From positions 2,170,001-2,234,000 of the forward strand of contig BSYQ01000001.1 of the NCBI GenBank assembly GCA_030272585.1: a DNA stretch of 64,000 bases, given 5' to 3'. Position 1 is the first letter of the stretch; each line of letters opens with the position of its first letter. A program made the position numbers and the translations under genes. Shown in pieces: positions 20,301 through 30,093 of this stretch. This stretch comes from Bryopsis sp. KO-2023 (lineage: Eukaryota; Chlorophyta; Ulvophyceae; Bryopsidales; Bryopsidaceae). Below the pieces are notes generated by a model. That model was given only the letters and a program-made list of their open reading frames with translations. It ran no database searches and was not told the DNA's origin.

Positions 20301-22115
20301 TGTTTCTCGGTTTTTTGCTTGTCAGAGCAGGGAGGTTGTCCGATCGATGCTGGAGTGTCTTTTGGAGGACCTGGGGATGAGGCACGAGTTCGTTTTGCTG
20401 CAACACATTTTCTGCATGCGATCCGCTGCCATGGTTGAATGGGTGGGCAAGTTCTGTCGGAAACTGAATCAAGATGCCACTGTGGGATCACTCAGGGAGT
20501 ACGAGGTCGTGCATGACTTGCAGGTAAAAATTGAGCAATCGTGGTTGTTTTTTTGGTTCTTTTTTTTTCGCTCTCCTGAATTCAGGCCCTGCTGTTCGAC
20601 CTCATTGAGGGAACATTCAAAATAATGTGTGGTACCAGATTATATTGTTCTTGCTCAGATTCCAGTGAGGTATCTTGGGGGGAAGTCCTCACAATCACTT
20701 TTCGTTGTTTTTTGCCCTTGTGCAGGAGTCCTTCAGCACTTTTGCCCCGAGAGACAAGGAGAGCTACAGCGATTTGTTCATCCAGCTCCAGGCAGGCACG
20801 TCTGTCGGAGAAATGCGATCTGCAGGTTACATGGAAAGATCCGTTTCGGAAATAGATATGGTCGAAGTCCATTACCCGATCACCTGGCCTCTGTGTGTTA
20901 TTTTCAATCATCCGAGGCATGCGATGTTCAACCAGGTAGGGAGAAAATTGCACTTTTTTTGTTTGTCAATTCCTTTTCCACTGGAGCTGCTTACATAATG
21001 AATAGCAGCCCTGGTTTCCTTGGTAATGGAAAGCTATTAACTGCTTGATTCTCTTTGCTGCTTGTTTGGATTGTACAGTCGCTTGTGTTTCTGATGAAAC
21101 TGGAGTGGGTGAGCGTGACGGCGGAGGATGCTTGGTCGTTGCTGGCCAGCTGTAGGAGGACTGACTGGGTGGATCTTGTCGGTCGAACGCGGGGAATCAG
21201 TTCTCGCTTGAAGGGGTGGCACCACGTCCAGTCATGCCTCTCAGAAATTCTGCACATCACCAGAAGCTTGAAAAAGTGCATTGCTTGGAGGTTCGACCGG
21301 TTGATCGCTAAGTTTGAGAAGGTGGGTGCCAGAGCTGTTTTTTCTTCCTGAGTTTTGACGAACCCATCTGTGTGGATCCCTCCCCACAAGAATGTGTCGC
21401 ACGCTCCTCTCAGCCTTCGTTTTGTTGGGCTATAATTCAGGGGTGTGTGTGTGTGTGTGTGTTTTTCCACTGAGTGTCTGTATTGAAATTCATAGGGATT
21501 GGACAGTGTTGATAGTGTTGGCCGACTGCAATCGATTCAAGATGAGATGATCAAGGAGGTGAAGGGTGCCTGCTTCGGGACGGACGGGCCACAGTGGAAA
21601 AAGTGCAATCAGCACCTGTCCGAGTTTCTCAATCATTCGCTGAACCTAGCCACGATGGTTTGTGCGATGGACAAAGATGTGAGTAAACAACAATGCATCT
21701 TGCTTGTTCCGTTCGCACAATTAGATTTAACCATCGAAGAAACTGTCTTTGTGTTCTTATCGGAGGATTAAAAAAGAATTGATTCCAAACTGTGTCTGTC
21801 TGATATTTATTCTTGCAGGGAGTGAAGCCGAGTAGTCTTGCAGTCGCCATGGAGGCCCGGTTCCCTGCATACGAAAAAGCTAGACACGAATTCTTGACGT
21901 TTCTGCAAATGTATAATGCTTCTTTGGGAGGGGACCCAGAGCTGGAAATCATGATCTTCGTCATCAACTTCAACGAATTCTATCCCAAGTACAATATGCT
22001 GAAATCCAGGGAGGACATCTTGAAAGAAAAGTATGGGAAATATTATGGTCAAGACAGGGACAGGGACCTCGCCACAGGAAAACGAAGCAAAAAGCAATCG
22101 TTGGCACCTTGGTAG
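17358..22115 (+). CDS. TUBGCP5: Gamma-tubulin complex component 5 (GCP5-like), ten exons
   Basis: A structural subunit of the gamma-tubulin ring complex that nucleates microtubules. Exons as read: 17358-17444, 17547-17644, 17744-19747, 19911-20100, 20326-20523, 20586-20669, 20726-20935, 21079-21321, 21496-21678, 21819-22115. Phases agree and give 1197 residues. The N-terminal GRIP1 part includes IKYHRFLDTHPKDVE and a DWGDEVEL stretch like the conserved DWG region of GCP5. The C-terminal Spc97/Spc98 (GRIP2) part includes MRHEFVLLQHIFCMRS, YPITWPLCVIFN and SLVFLMKLEW. A long acidic insert (about residues 655-730) separates the halves. The 84-bp exon at 20586 and the donor at 19748 are the least certain joins. 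A GT dinucleotide run lies in the intron near 21444. GCP5 rather than GCP4 or GCP6 is chosen on size and the DWG region. Confidence 0.87.
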
Positions 22116-22455
22116 GCAGCGAGCTGTGGATTAGTTCAAGTTTTAGGCACAGAATTGTCGCAGGGACTTTGTAATTTTGTAGTTTTCGCTTTCCTGGCCC
22201 CAGTGGCCTAAATCAAATCTCATGAACTCCGACAGGGCAACCCTCCGAATCCATCCCCAACTCACTCGGTGTGAACTTTGGCCTTCCAAAGTTATATATT
22301 TTTGCAACCATTTGCCCGCATTGTGATCGCCCACCCCAATCGTTGGAGGAAAATATTTGTCATTCGCCCCCCTGTCTGATGTAAGTTGTTGGGACAGATG
22401 TTGTGTAGCCTGTCTTGTCACAAAAACCACCAAAATAGATTTTTGCAGCAAGCAG
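22116..22455. other. Spacer between GCP5 and pseudokinase genes
   Basis: About 340 bp. The frame of the next gene stays open upstream of its first ATG, so an additional 5' exon is possible. Otherwise nothing is seen. Confidence 0.4.
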
Positions 22456-23990
22456 ATGAGCACCGTAGTTCTCACTGTGTCGACGTCTGTTTCTGAAGGA
22501 AGCCGTGGAGGGTTGATTATGCGATCTCTGGCACCACTTGAAACGTGCCTGGCGGCGAAGGACCCCTCCTTCGTTGAACCTTATCTCGATGTCCCGAGCA
22601 TTATCTTGATCGTTTCGATATCCCTTCTTGCCGCAGCCTGCACGGTTAGCCGATGGGGTCGTGTCAGAGAAACCGTCCAGGGGCGGTGGGAGAAAGGCCC
22701 AATGTTTCTCTGTTTGGTGGCGAGTGGTTCGGCCCTCTCAATGTTGATGTTTGGCATGCATTCAGAAGATGCGATCGCTGTTCGAAGGGGGCCAACGTCG
22801 ATAGATTGCGCCGCCATTCCTCACATGCCGCGCTTGCGCGATCTGGGGAACGGGAACAGCTGGGCGGAAGTTTACTTGTCGAAATTGGGGACCTCGTTCG
22901 TGGTGATTAAAACGATAAGAACCCATCCCAGACGGAAAATCGCTCCAGGTCGAGGTCTTCTCGTGAATTCCACTGACATGCACGAAACGCCGTGCGGCGC
23001 GGAGGCCTACTTGAGAAGCGAAGCCGCCATCGCTCGTTTGTTCGCTGGAAATCCTCATGTCGTGCAAATTTTGGGCCATTGTGATGCCACGTCGACAACA
23101 GTGTTTGAATTCTACCCATCCACCCTTTCCCAGCTCTTGTTCAATCGCGATCTGTGCAAGGAGTGGAGTTTTGAGTTGGTCCTGACGCTGTGCTTGGGAG
23201 TGGCGAAGAGCGTGGCTGAGTTGCATGCATTTGATGTCGTACATGGGGAAATCAATCCCGGGCAATTCATGATTGATGCTGGAGGTGTGGTTCGAGTAGG
23301 GGATTTCCACCACTCAATGCACCCAACTGTTGGCGTCACAAACGACTGCAAGGGTATGGTTGGTGGAAGGTGAGACAATTATATCGACGACAAAAAACGA
23401 TGGCCGATATGTTTGTTACAATAATGGTTTTTCGTTTTTTCAATTTGAGGGCAGTGGGGATGGGCATTGCGTTTTTGAGGGGTGGGGGAATAAGTCCTAC
23501 TCTTGTATCAATCTGTGCTTTGCTGGTGAATCCTTCTTCCTTTGTTCAATAGCAAAACCAAACATGCATGACGCGAAATGCCCCTTTTCAATCATGCTGC
23601 TTATTCCTTTTCAAATTTCCTTGCGATTGACTTTGGGGTTAAAAAAAAACACAACTGAAATGGCATATTAAGGACACACTTGGTGTGAATTTTTTGGTCA
23701 GGTATGTGGCACCAGAACAAGTGAGGAGAGAAACAGCGACCCCAGCAACAGATGTTTATGCCCTTGGCCTCATGATCTGGACGATTGCTAACCGGGAATC
23801 CGCATTCGAGAATCAAACGAAAGAAATGGTTTGGGAAATGCTGGAAAGAGGTCAAAGACCGGATATCCCCACAACCATGGACCCAGAATTAGCCAAAATT
23901 GCGCAATCGTGTTGGCAAGAAAGTCCAAAGGATCGAACTGATGCTGGCTTTGTTGTTCGGTGGCTGGAGGGTATCGCTCAGAAACTGTGA
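22456..23990 (+). CDS. Membrane-anchored protein kinase-like protein, probable pseudokinase
   Basis: Exons 22456-23369 and 23702-23990 join in phase to give 400 residues from the first ATG. There are two hydrophobic segments near the N-terminus (SIILIVSISLLAAACTV and MFLCLVASGSALSMLMFGM), then a kinase fold: a glycine-poor loop (LGNGNSWAEVYL), a candidate beta-3 lysine in FVVIKTIR, a catalytic-loop position reading HGEINPGQF, a metal-loop position reading VGDFHHS, and an intact APE (YVAPEQV) followed by DVYALGLMIW. The usual HRDLKPxN is changed at D, K and N, and DFG is DFH, so catalysis is doubtful. Similar degenerate loops occur in large kinase-like families of stramenopiles and other algae (recollection, not searched). 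It probably acts as a membrane scaffold or regulator (inference). Confidence 0.75.
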
Positions 23991-25937
23991 CAAGCTGTTT
24001 GGGGGATGGATGCTCAGGTTCGTTGTGGAATTGGTGGCGTTTAAGAAGTGTGGGCTGTGTGGAGGATTGAGCGGGTCCATATGGTGAAATATGCATGCAA
24101 GAAATCGTTGTGGTGGGGTGTTGGAGGGGTCAGCAGCTTGTGTCTTTAAACTCGGACATTCGTTTTGAAATAAGGATCCGAAATGTAGCTCATTCTTCGT
24201 TGGTGTTGGATGTCCCTCCGAACGATTCAACGATGCAGTCCATGGTGATGTCGAATCGACCCAAAATCTTGTCCAAGACGTCATTGGACTCCGCTTTCCT
24301 CTCGCTCCAAGGGCGTAGCGGTGGGGAGTAGGGCGGTGCAGCATCAGCTTTTTTGGTGGTGGAGGATTTGGCTGGGGCGGGTGTCGAGCTCTTGCAGACT
24401 CTTGCATAAGAAACCGTCGGAATGGTGGATTTCGAACGACAAGGCTCGCTGGATGGTTGCATCCTGGTCGATGGGAAGTCAGGATTTCCGAAGTATAGGA
24501 AAGCTGGGCCTGTTCTGGAAGTGGGTGGCAATCGAGGGGCAATGCCTCTCGTGACTTTCGATTTCGGGGTGTCGACAAGCTGCAAGAAAAGACATGGAAA
24601 TCAGCGGTCATATTTTTTGCATGGGTTGCCAAGGGCATTGCTGCAGTCCTAGCTTAGAGTCGAAAAAGAGAGCGTTTTGAGCCAATGCCTGAAAGAAACC
24701 GGAGATTTTCCTACAGAAACTTTGGAGTCCACTGCATCACTTTCCGACAAAAAGAAAGAAAAAGAGGGGTTGGTCGATGTACATTCCAGCCCATTAGGAA
24801 TTCATTGGGTATCACCTTAAACTATGTCAAAACGTACAAAGGTGCGTCCATAGCCATTCGAATGCAGCATGAGCTTCATTTTTCTTGTTGTTTGGAATGC
24901 CCTCGGGTGAGGTTTCTCGACATGTCCATCCTGACTGCTACATCTGGGGGGACTGGGTGGCGGTTGTGCAGTGAAACATCGGCCTGGGTGGCAAATATCA
25001 AAAGAATGTAAGGATGTGATCAAAATTTTACTCAACTGACAAAAAATCAAGTGGTGGTTCTTGGGATTGTTTCATAGGAACTTCTGCTGAATTTCATATT
25101 TTTGTGAGGGAGTTTTTTTTTCCATGGCTTTGGCATGGTGTTGTGTTCAATGCCTACCCCTCGATGGGCTGTTGCTGGTGGATGGGTTTGGACTTCCTCC
25201 GTTGCTCCTATGACACCCAACCCACAACGTAAGACATCTGCCCTGTTTTTCTCGATCATTGGACGAAAAACGTCAGAGATGATGTGTCGTACATGGACCT
25301 CTTCTTCAAAAACCTTCTTTCCCATTCTTGATGGCAGCCGAAGTTCTCCAGCACCACGTCGACTGGATGCTGGCGCGACTGAAAAACATCCCTCGGCCAC
25401 GCCTCGTACGATTTTCGTTTCTCAACGCCCGTGAAAGAGGAATGCTGATAATCGGCCGCGCGAAAAACGGGCTCCTGGTCAACATCCTCGGGACCGAAGT
25501 CAAGAGAACAGTCGTTTGTGGGGGGTATTGGCGGGCGACCATGCAGTGCCAACTCTGCCATTTCTATCGGTCCCTCCTTAAGACATATCCGCGCAAGAAT
25601 AGTTTATTTGGCGGGTTCTTTCGACGAGCAAATTTGAGATGCATTTGGACGGGGGGCGCCGAGCCCAACCGAATGGTTGACAAGATACAGCGCTCACATC
25701 TGCCTTCAAGAGAGTTACATATCAAGGGGCTTGCACAAAGGTCATCTCTCCAACGTCCCCACCCCCCCCTTCGAAATTTCGAAAAAAAGACAACACAAAA
25801 ACACAGAGCCCAGCATATGGCTCCAGTTCACCCAGAAATTGATCAGGTGAACTCAAGATGCAGCCGACCTACCCTCCCGTTCCAATCATAATACAAAACG
25901 GATAATTATTTACAAGAGAAACCGCACAGCAGCGCGT
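23991..25937. other. Largely unassigned region with possible minus-strand exon(s)
   Basis: No complete gene could be built. On the minus strand, 24579-24190 has a strong acceptor (TTTTCTTGCAG) and an open frame of about 129 codons to a stop, ending with DVLDKILGRFDITMDCIVESF. This looks like a terminal exon. A frame with a plausible start (MGKKVFEEEVHVRHIISDV) at about 25331-25180 on the same strand could be an upstream exon, but I could not join the two. Frames on both strands are open at 25256-25891 and neither is recognisable. Confidence 0.3.
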
Positions 25938-26579
25938 TCAAAGGCCAGATCCTGGCGGCTGCGTCCACACGACAACGCTGATACGGGGGCTAGTCATCGC
26001 CGGCGCAGCAGGAACGCAGTGCTCATGCTTCTTGTCAGTTTCAGGCGACCACGTGTAGAGATCGCCATGGTTGAGCTCGATTTCTGAAACATCCTCTCGC
26101 CGAGATATCGGCCTCAGCTGAAACAGGCGCGGTGCGCCGAGCGAGAGCGTGGTGAGGTGCTCCCCATACTGATCTTGATGCCACTCTATGTGATCTTTCC
26201 CATCCCGAAACAAATTGCACCACACGTCGCTCGCTTTCGCGTTATGCAATCTCTCCACTCGCTCGATGATGTCCTCCAGCAAAGCGATAGGTTTCGTTCT
26301 GCGTTGCTTCACTTTGTAGTGGAAAACCGCCTGTGGCAGCTTGTAGAACAGATTCCAGCGATACTTGGCGTTCCATTTCAACTCGTCTCGCAATCTTGCG
26401 AAAAGAACATCGGCGTCTTCGACGAATGCTGGCACGAAGCAGGGGTCGGGAAGGTGCCCTGGAACGATATCGCTTTTGGGTAGCACTGTCGGCTTCCTCA
26501 TGTCCATCATTGTGTGTGGATTGAACAGAAATTCACACCTTCTTTCCCGGAGTGTGTTCGGCGCAGCCGGCGTTATCAA
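25938..26579 (-). CDS. AlkB-like 2-oxoglutarate/Fe(II) dioxygenase
   Basis: A single-exon gene of 213 residues. AlkB proteins oxidatively remove alkyl groups from nucleic-acid bases or proteins, using 2-oxoglutarate, O2 and ferrous iron. The double-stranded beta-helix signature is present: H134-x-D136 in HIEWHQDQYGEH, a distal iron-ligand histidine at H185 or H187 (KKHEHCVP), and R199 (PRISVVV) at the 2-oxoglutarate position. LFRDGKDHIEWHQD matches the NxYxdGxdxigWHsD pattern of ALKBH2/3-type repair enzymes, although the substrate cannot be told from sequence. The length is typical. Translation might instead start at the later methionines around residue 24. Confidence 0.85.
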   Translation of the reverse strand: MITPAAPNTLRERRCEFLFNPHTMMDMRKPTVLPKSDIVPGHLPDPCFVPAFVEDADVLFARLRDELKWNAKYRWNLFYKLPQAVFHYKVKQRRTKPIALLEDIIERVERLHNAKASDVWCNLFRDGKDHIEWHQDQYGEHLTTLSLGAPRLFQLRPISRREDVSEIELNHGDLYTWSPETDKKHEHCVPAAPAMTSPRISVVVWTQPPGSGL

Positions 26580-28051
26580 GGATTCACAACTGGATTACGC
26601 TGGATTACGCTGGGTTGATGTCCGAGGGGTTGACAATGTCGCATCAACCAAATGAATCAATCAATGATATCAACGAAATCAACGAAATTGAAGGGCGCCA
26701 CAAGCGAGTCACTCGTTCAGTGTGAAGGCCGAAATGGGGCAACAGTGCTTGATCGATTGATCGAGCTTAGGACTCCCAACCAATGTATATTTTTTTCAAT
26801 TTCGCTGGCCCAAAAGTGGCCTTAAATTTGCCTGTTTCACGTTATTGTGGCCTTTTTTGGCCCCAGTTTAAACGAAAAATGAAAATGTGCCCCCAAATTC
26901 AGTGAAACAAATTGCAACGTCTGGAACACAAGTCCTAACGGTTGTGACTTCTGTGGTATCATCGATTTTTTTATTTTATGTGACCCTTTTGTGGCCCCAA
27001 AATCATCAGATAAAAAATTGCCACAGTTCAATTTTCTGGGGGGCCACAATGGGCCACAAAAAAATGCACTGCTCCCAAGTAGGGGGCATGTAATTGTGCA
27101 GTTAAATGGAGCTTTGGAATTCGGAAGTCAGCTTATAACTTTGTGTTATATTTTGTATGTGTGTGTGTGTGCCTTTGTGGTTGCTTCCACCTGAGGGATA
27201 GTGCGCATGTCGGTCTATGCATCTCTCCCCCAACAATGCTCTCGACAGATTGGATGTGAGATGTAGAGTCTACATTGTAGACAAAAAAAAATCGGTGTCG
27301 TTTCAGGTCGTCCATGAAAGATCTTCATGAAAAAATTCGCGTTTCAGAAGTGAGGAATGTAGACCTGTATGGATTTTTTTCCCCTCACAGAATGATCTCA
27401 TGTTCCAAAAACGAAGTATCAGAATGTGCAATACACCATATTCCGGAACCGAATCCTCCTCATCCAAAACGAAAGAAGAAAAAGATCTTTCCTCCACTCG
27501 ATCCAAAACCAGAAACACCTCTCTCAGGCTATACTATGTGCTAGCAACCACAACCTCAGGAGTTGTGATTTCATTCAAGAGCATTTGAACTATGCAGCCC
27601 CAAGCAAGTCTAATCCCTCTTCCAAGCAAACTCCAAAACATCACTGGCGGCTGCGGGGTTGGGAGCAAAACGTCGAACTCGACCAAATGTTTCTCGAGCC
27701 TTCCTACAGGCGCCTTCTGACTGTTCGTCCAGACATCACTCATCCCCCAGTTCCACTGCGGCCATTACACCATCGCCGCAAAACACAGCCCTGCCGCCGG
27801 TTACATAGGCCTATTTCCGCAGTCAAATTCATGATCATTCTCACAATCATGGTGACCTTCGTAAGCTGCTGTGTCGCACATTCCTTACTTCCCCTCCCCT
27901 GACACATAAGCTTTCCGAAAGATCGGCGGTGTGCCGTATTTGTGCGCCCGACCGTTTGGAGTGGCTTATACGATCCCGGAAGGTGGGTCTTGCTCGAATC
28001 GAGCGTCCATTCCTGCCAAGCCCCATTTCTCCCCGAGCAAAATCCTTTCCG
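26580..28051. other. Intergenic, no gene seen
   Basis: Between the AlkB-like gene and the TauD-like gene. It contains AT-rich stretches, a short GT run near 27156 and scattered GGCCACA/TGTGGCC inverted pairs around 26850-27060 that hint at an old short repeat. No reading frame is convincing. Confidence 0.45.
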
Positions 28052-29258
28052 ATGTATTGCGCGCGGCTGACTGGTAAGGTTCTCTTCCCAGGGCAGACAC
28101 AGCCAAAACGAATCGCTTCGACGGCACGGAGGCAGCCCACTGCAAGGATATTACGCAATGGAGCAACCACTACGGACGATGTGGCAGTGGAAGCAGAAAG
28201 TCTGGGAGTGACTTTCGCCCCTCTGCACGAAGATTTTGGAGCCGATATACAGGGTGTGGACTTGAAGGGGGGAATATCAAAAACCCACGGAGCTCTCGTT
28301 AAGAAGGCTCTCGATCGCTTTCTTCTTCTCCGTTTCCGAGGCCAAGATATCAGCCCCGCTGAAGAAACTCAGGTGCCCAGAATTTGATGTAACAAAAATC
28401 GATTCTGTTCGCCAGCCGACGCTTATCTTTACGCCTGTTCTCATTGTCCTCCAGCTACTTTGCTGTTTGCCGCATGACGAAGAGGCAATGAAAAATGGAG
28501 AATTGGAGAGCGGATTCAAGCCTACGATCCCTGGATACCCACACATATTTTTGCAATACGCCAACATCGTCGACGACGACTATTATGGGTTAACCCTCCG
28601 GCCGAAAGCTCAGAGCTCCCTCATGAAGACCAGGTATAGATGGCACTGCGACCTTCCGCATCAAGAAGCCTGTCCAAGATATTCATGCATGAATATGAGG
28701 GTGGCGCCAGAACATGGCGGAAACACCCTGTTCGCTAGTGGGGTGAAGGCGTACGAGCTTCTTAGCGACGACCAGAAATCTATTGCCGACAAGCTACGTG
28801 CTCGATACTACAACGGCAAGCTTATGTTCAAGTTGCTGAACACACCCAACGCTGAGGATTTTCCTTCTGAGAACGGGTATGGGTATCGCAACGCTGCACT
28901 GGTGGAGGAAATGCTGGCCGCCAGCCTGGAGGAGGGTGATTCGATTGATGGCGAAGGACGCCCTTTCGTGGTGGAAGAAGAAGGGAGCGGGGTCAGGTCT
29001 ATCTTCGTCAACACTGCTTTCTTACATTGTTTCGATGGGATGAGTCCAGAGGCAAGCCAGAAGCTCTTGGATGAATTTCTTGGCCCTGTGGCTTCGCCTG
29101 AAAGAGTGTGGAGTGCGGATTGGGAAGCGGGTGACGTTATCGTCTGGAAGAACTGGCAAATGACACACGCTGCTCCGCCTTGGGACGCCTACGGGAACCA
29201 GCCAAGGCTGTTTCATACTACGTTTTGGGGTGACGTACCAACTAAATTTGTTGAATGA
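28052..29258 (+). CDS. TauD/TfdA-family 2-oxoglutarate dioxygenase with presequence
   Basis: Exons 28052-28372 and 28455-29258 give 374 residues. The start has FGADIQGVDLKGG and LLLRFRGQDISPAEE, the N-terminal hallmarks of TauD enzymes. Iron ligands are H171 and D173 in RYRWHCDLP and H345 in MTHAAPP. R358 (QPRLFHTTFWG) is in place for 2-oxoglutarate binding. The first about 50 residues (MYCARLTGKVLFPGQ...) are basic and free of acidic residues, consistent with organelle targeting (inference). The substrate is unknown: the family includes sulfonate, phenoxyacetate, xanthine and carnitine-pathway oxygenases. A GTG-starting frame reaches further upstream, but the first ATG is preferred. Confidence 0.85.
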
Positions 29259-30093
29259 GGAGCCAATAAGACTTGGCACACTAAATGTGGAGTGTTTTTT
29301 TTGCACGTTTGTTTGTTTATTTGGGGATTATCTTGAGAAACATCTGAAATGGGAGTTGTACTTGCTCTTTTCTTAATTTAAATCTTTGTTTTTGTTTGTT
29401 TTCTTAATTTCTTCAACAATCAATCAATCAATGATTACATGTTGCCTGAGGAGCCACTCTGCTCCTAACTTCTTCAACAATGTACCGCACAGTGCTTGAA
29501 ACAGGTCGCCACAGTAATCATTCTACTTTTTAAAAAGTACCGAACGTCTCAAAAACTGAAAAACCTCCTCTAAGCTGCAAGGTAGTCGAATTGCACATTC
29601 ACTGACCAATCAGGTGGAGATGCGAGTTGCAATTTGCCAATCAGTTTTCTCGAATGCATCATCAAGTTGTCCAGGGCATTCTTGCTCAGCAGAACGCAGC
29701 CACCCAAGAACTCAGACGGGTCTGCAAGAAATAGCACCAAGAAAACCCCCGGACTGTGCCAAACGATTAAAAAGAATGTGTATGTCCCTTCGCTTTGATC
29801 CCACAGGAAACCACCAGAGGCCTGCCACACTCGTGACAGCATGACATGAATGAAACTTACACAAACTATCCTAAGCCGTAAGTTCTCATTTGAGAATCCA
29901 AATACCACTTGCCAGATCTAAACAACAACAACAAAAAACGAAGCAACCCAACTACCAATGATAAAGAACACACAACAAGTTTCCCCTCCACACTCCCCCA
30001 TCCCTCCCTTTTCTAGAAGTCCCCCCCCCGCCCTCTCTCCTCAAAATTTCACCACCCCCCCAAAAAAGTGAAAAAAAATAGTTAAGGCATTTT
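29259..30093. other. Intergenic with possible minus-strand terminal exon
   Basis: At 29725-29573 on the minus strand an acceptor (TATTTCTTGCAG) is followed by an open frame of about 50 codons to a stop (PSEFLGGCVLLSKN... to NVQFDYLAA). A donor-like GTAAGT occurs near 29860. This could be the end of a small gene, but no upstream exons were found before the AP2 gene stop. C-tracts at 30025-30060 are low-complexity. Confidence 0.3.

Noticed and set aside
25328..25891. 187-codon plus-strand frame opposite the possible exon region
   Set aside because: No recognisable domain. Competing minus-strand frames are equally open.
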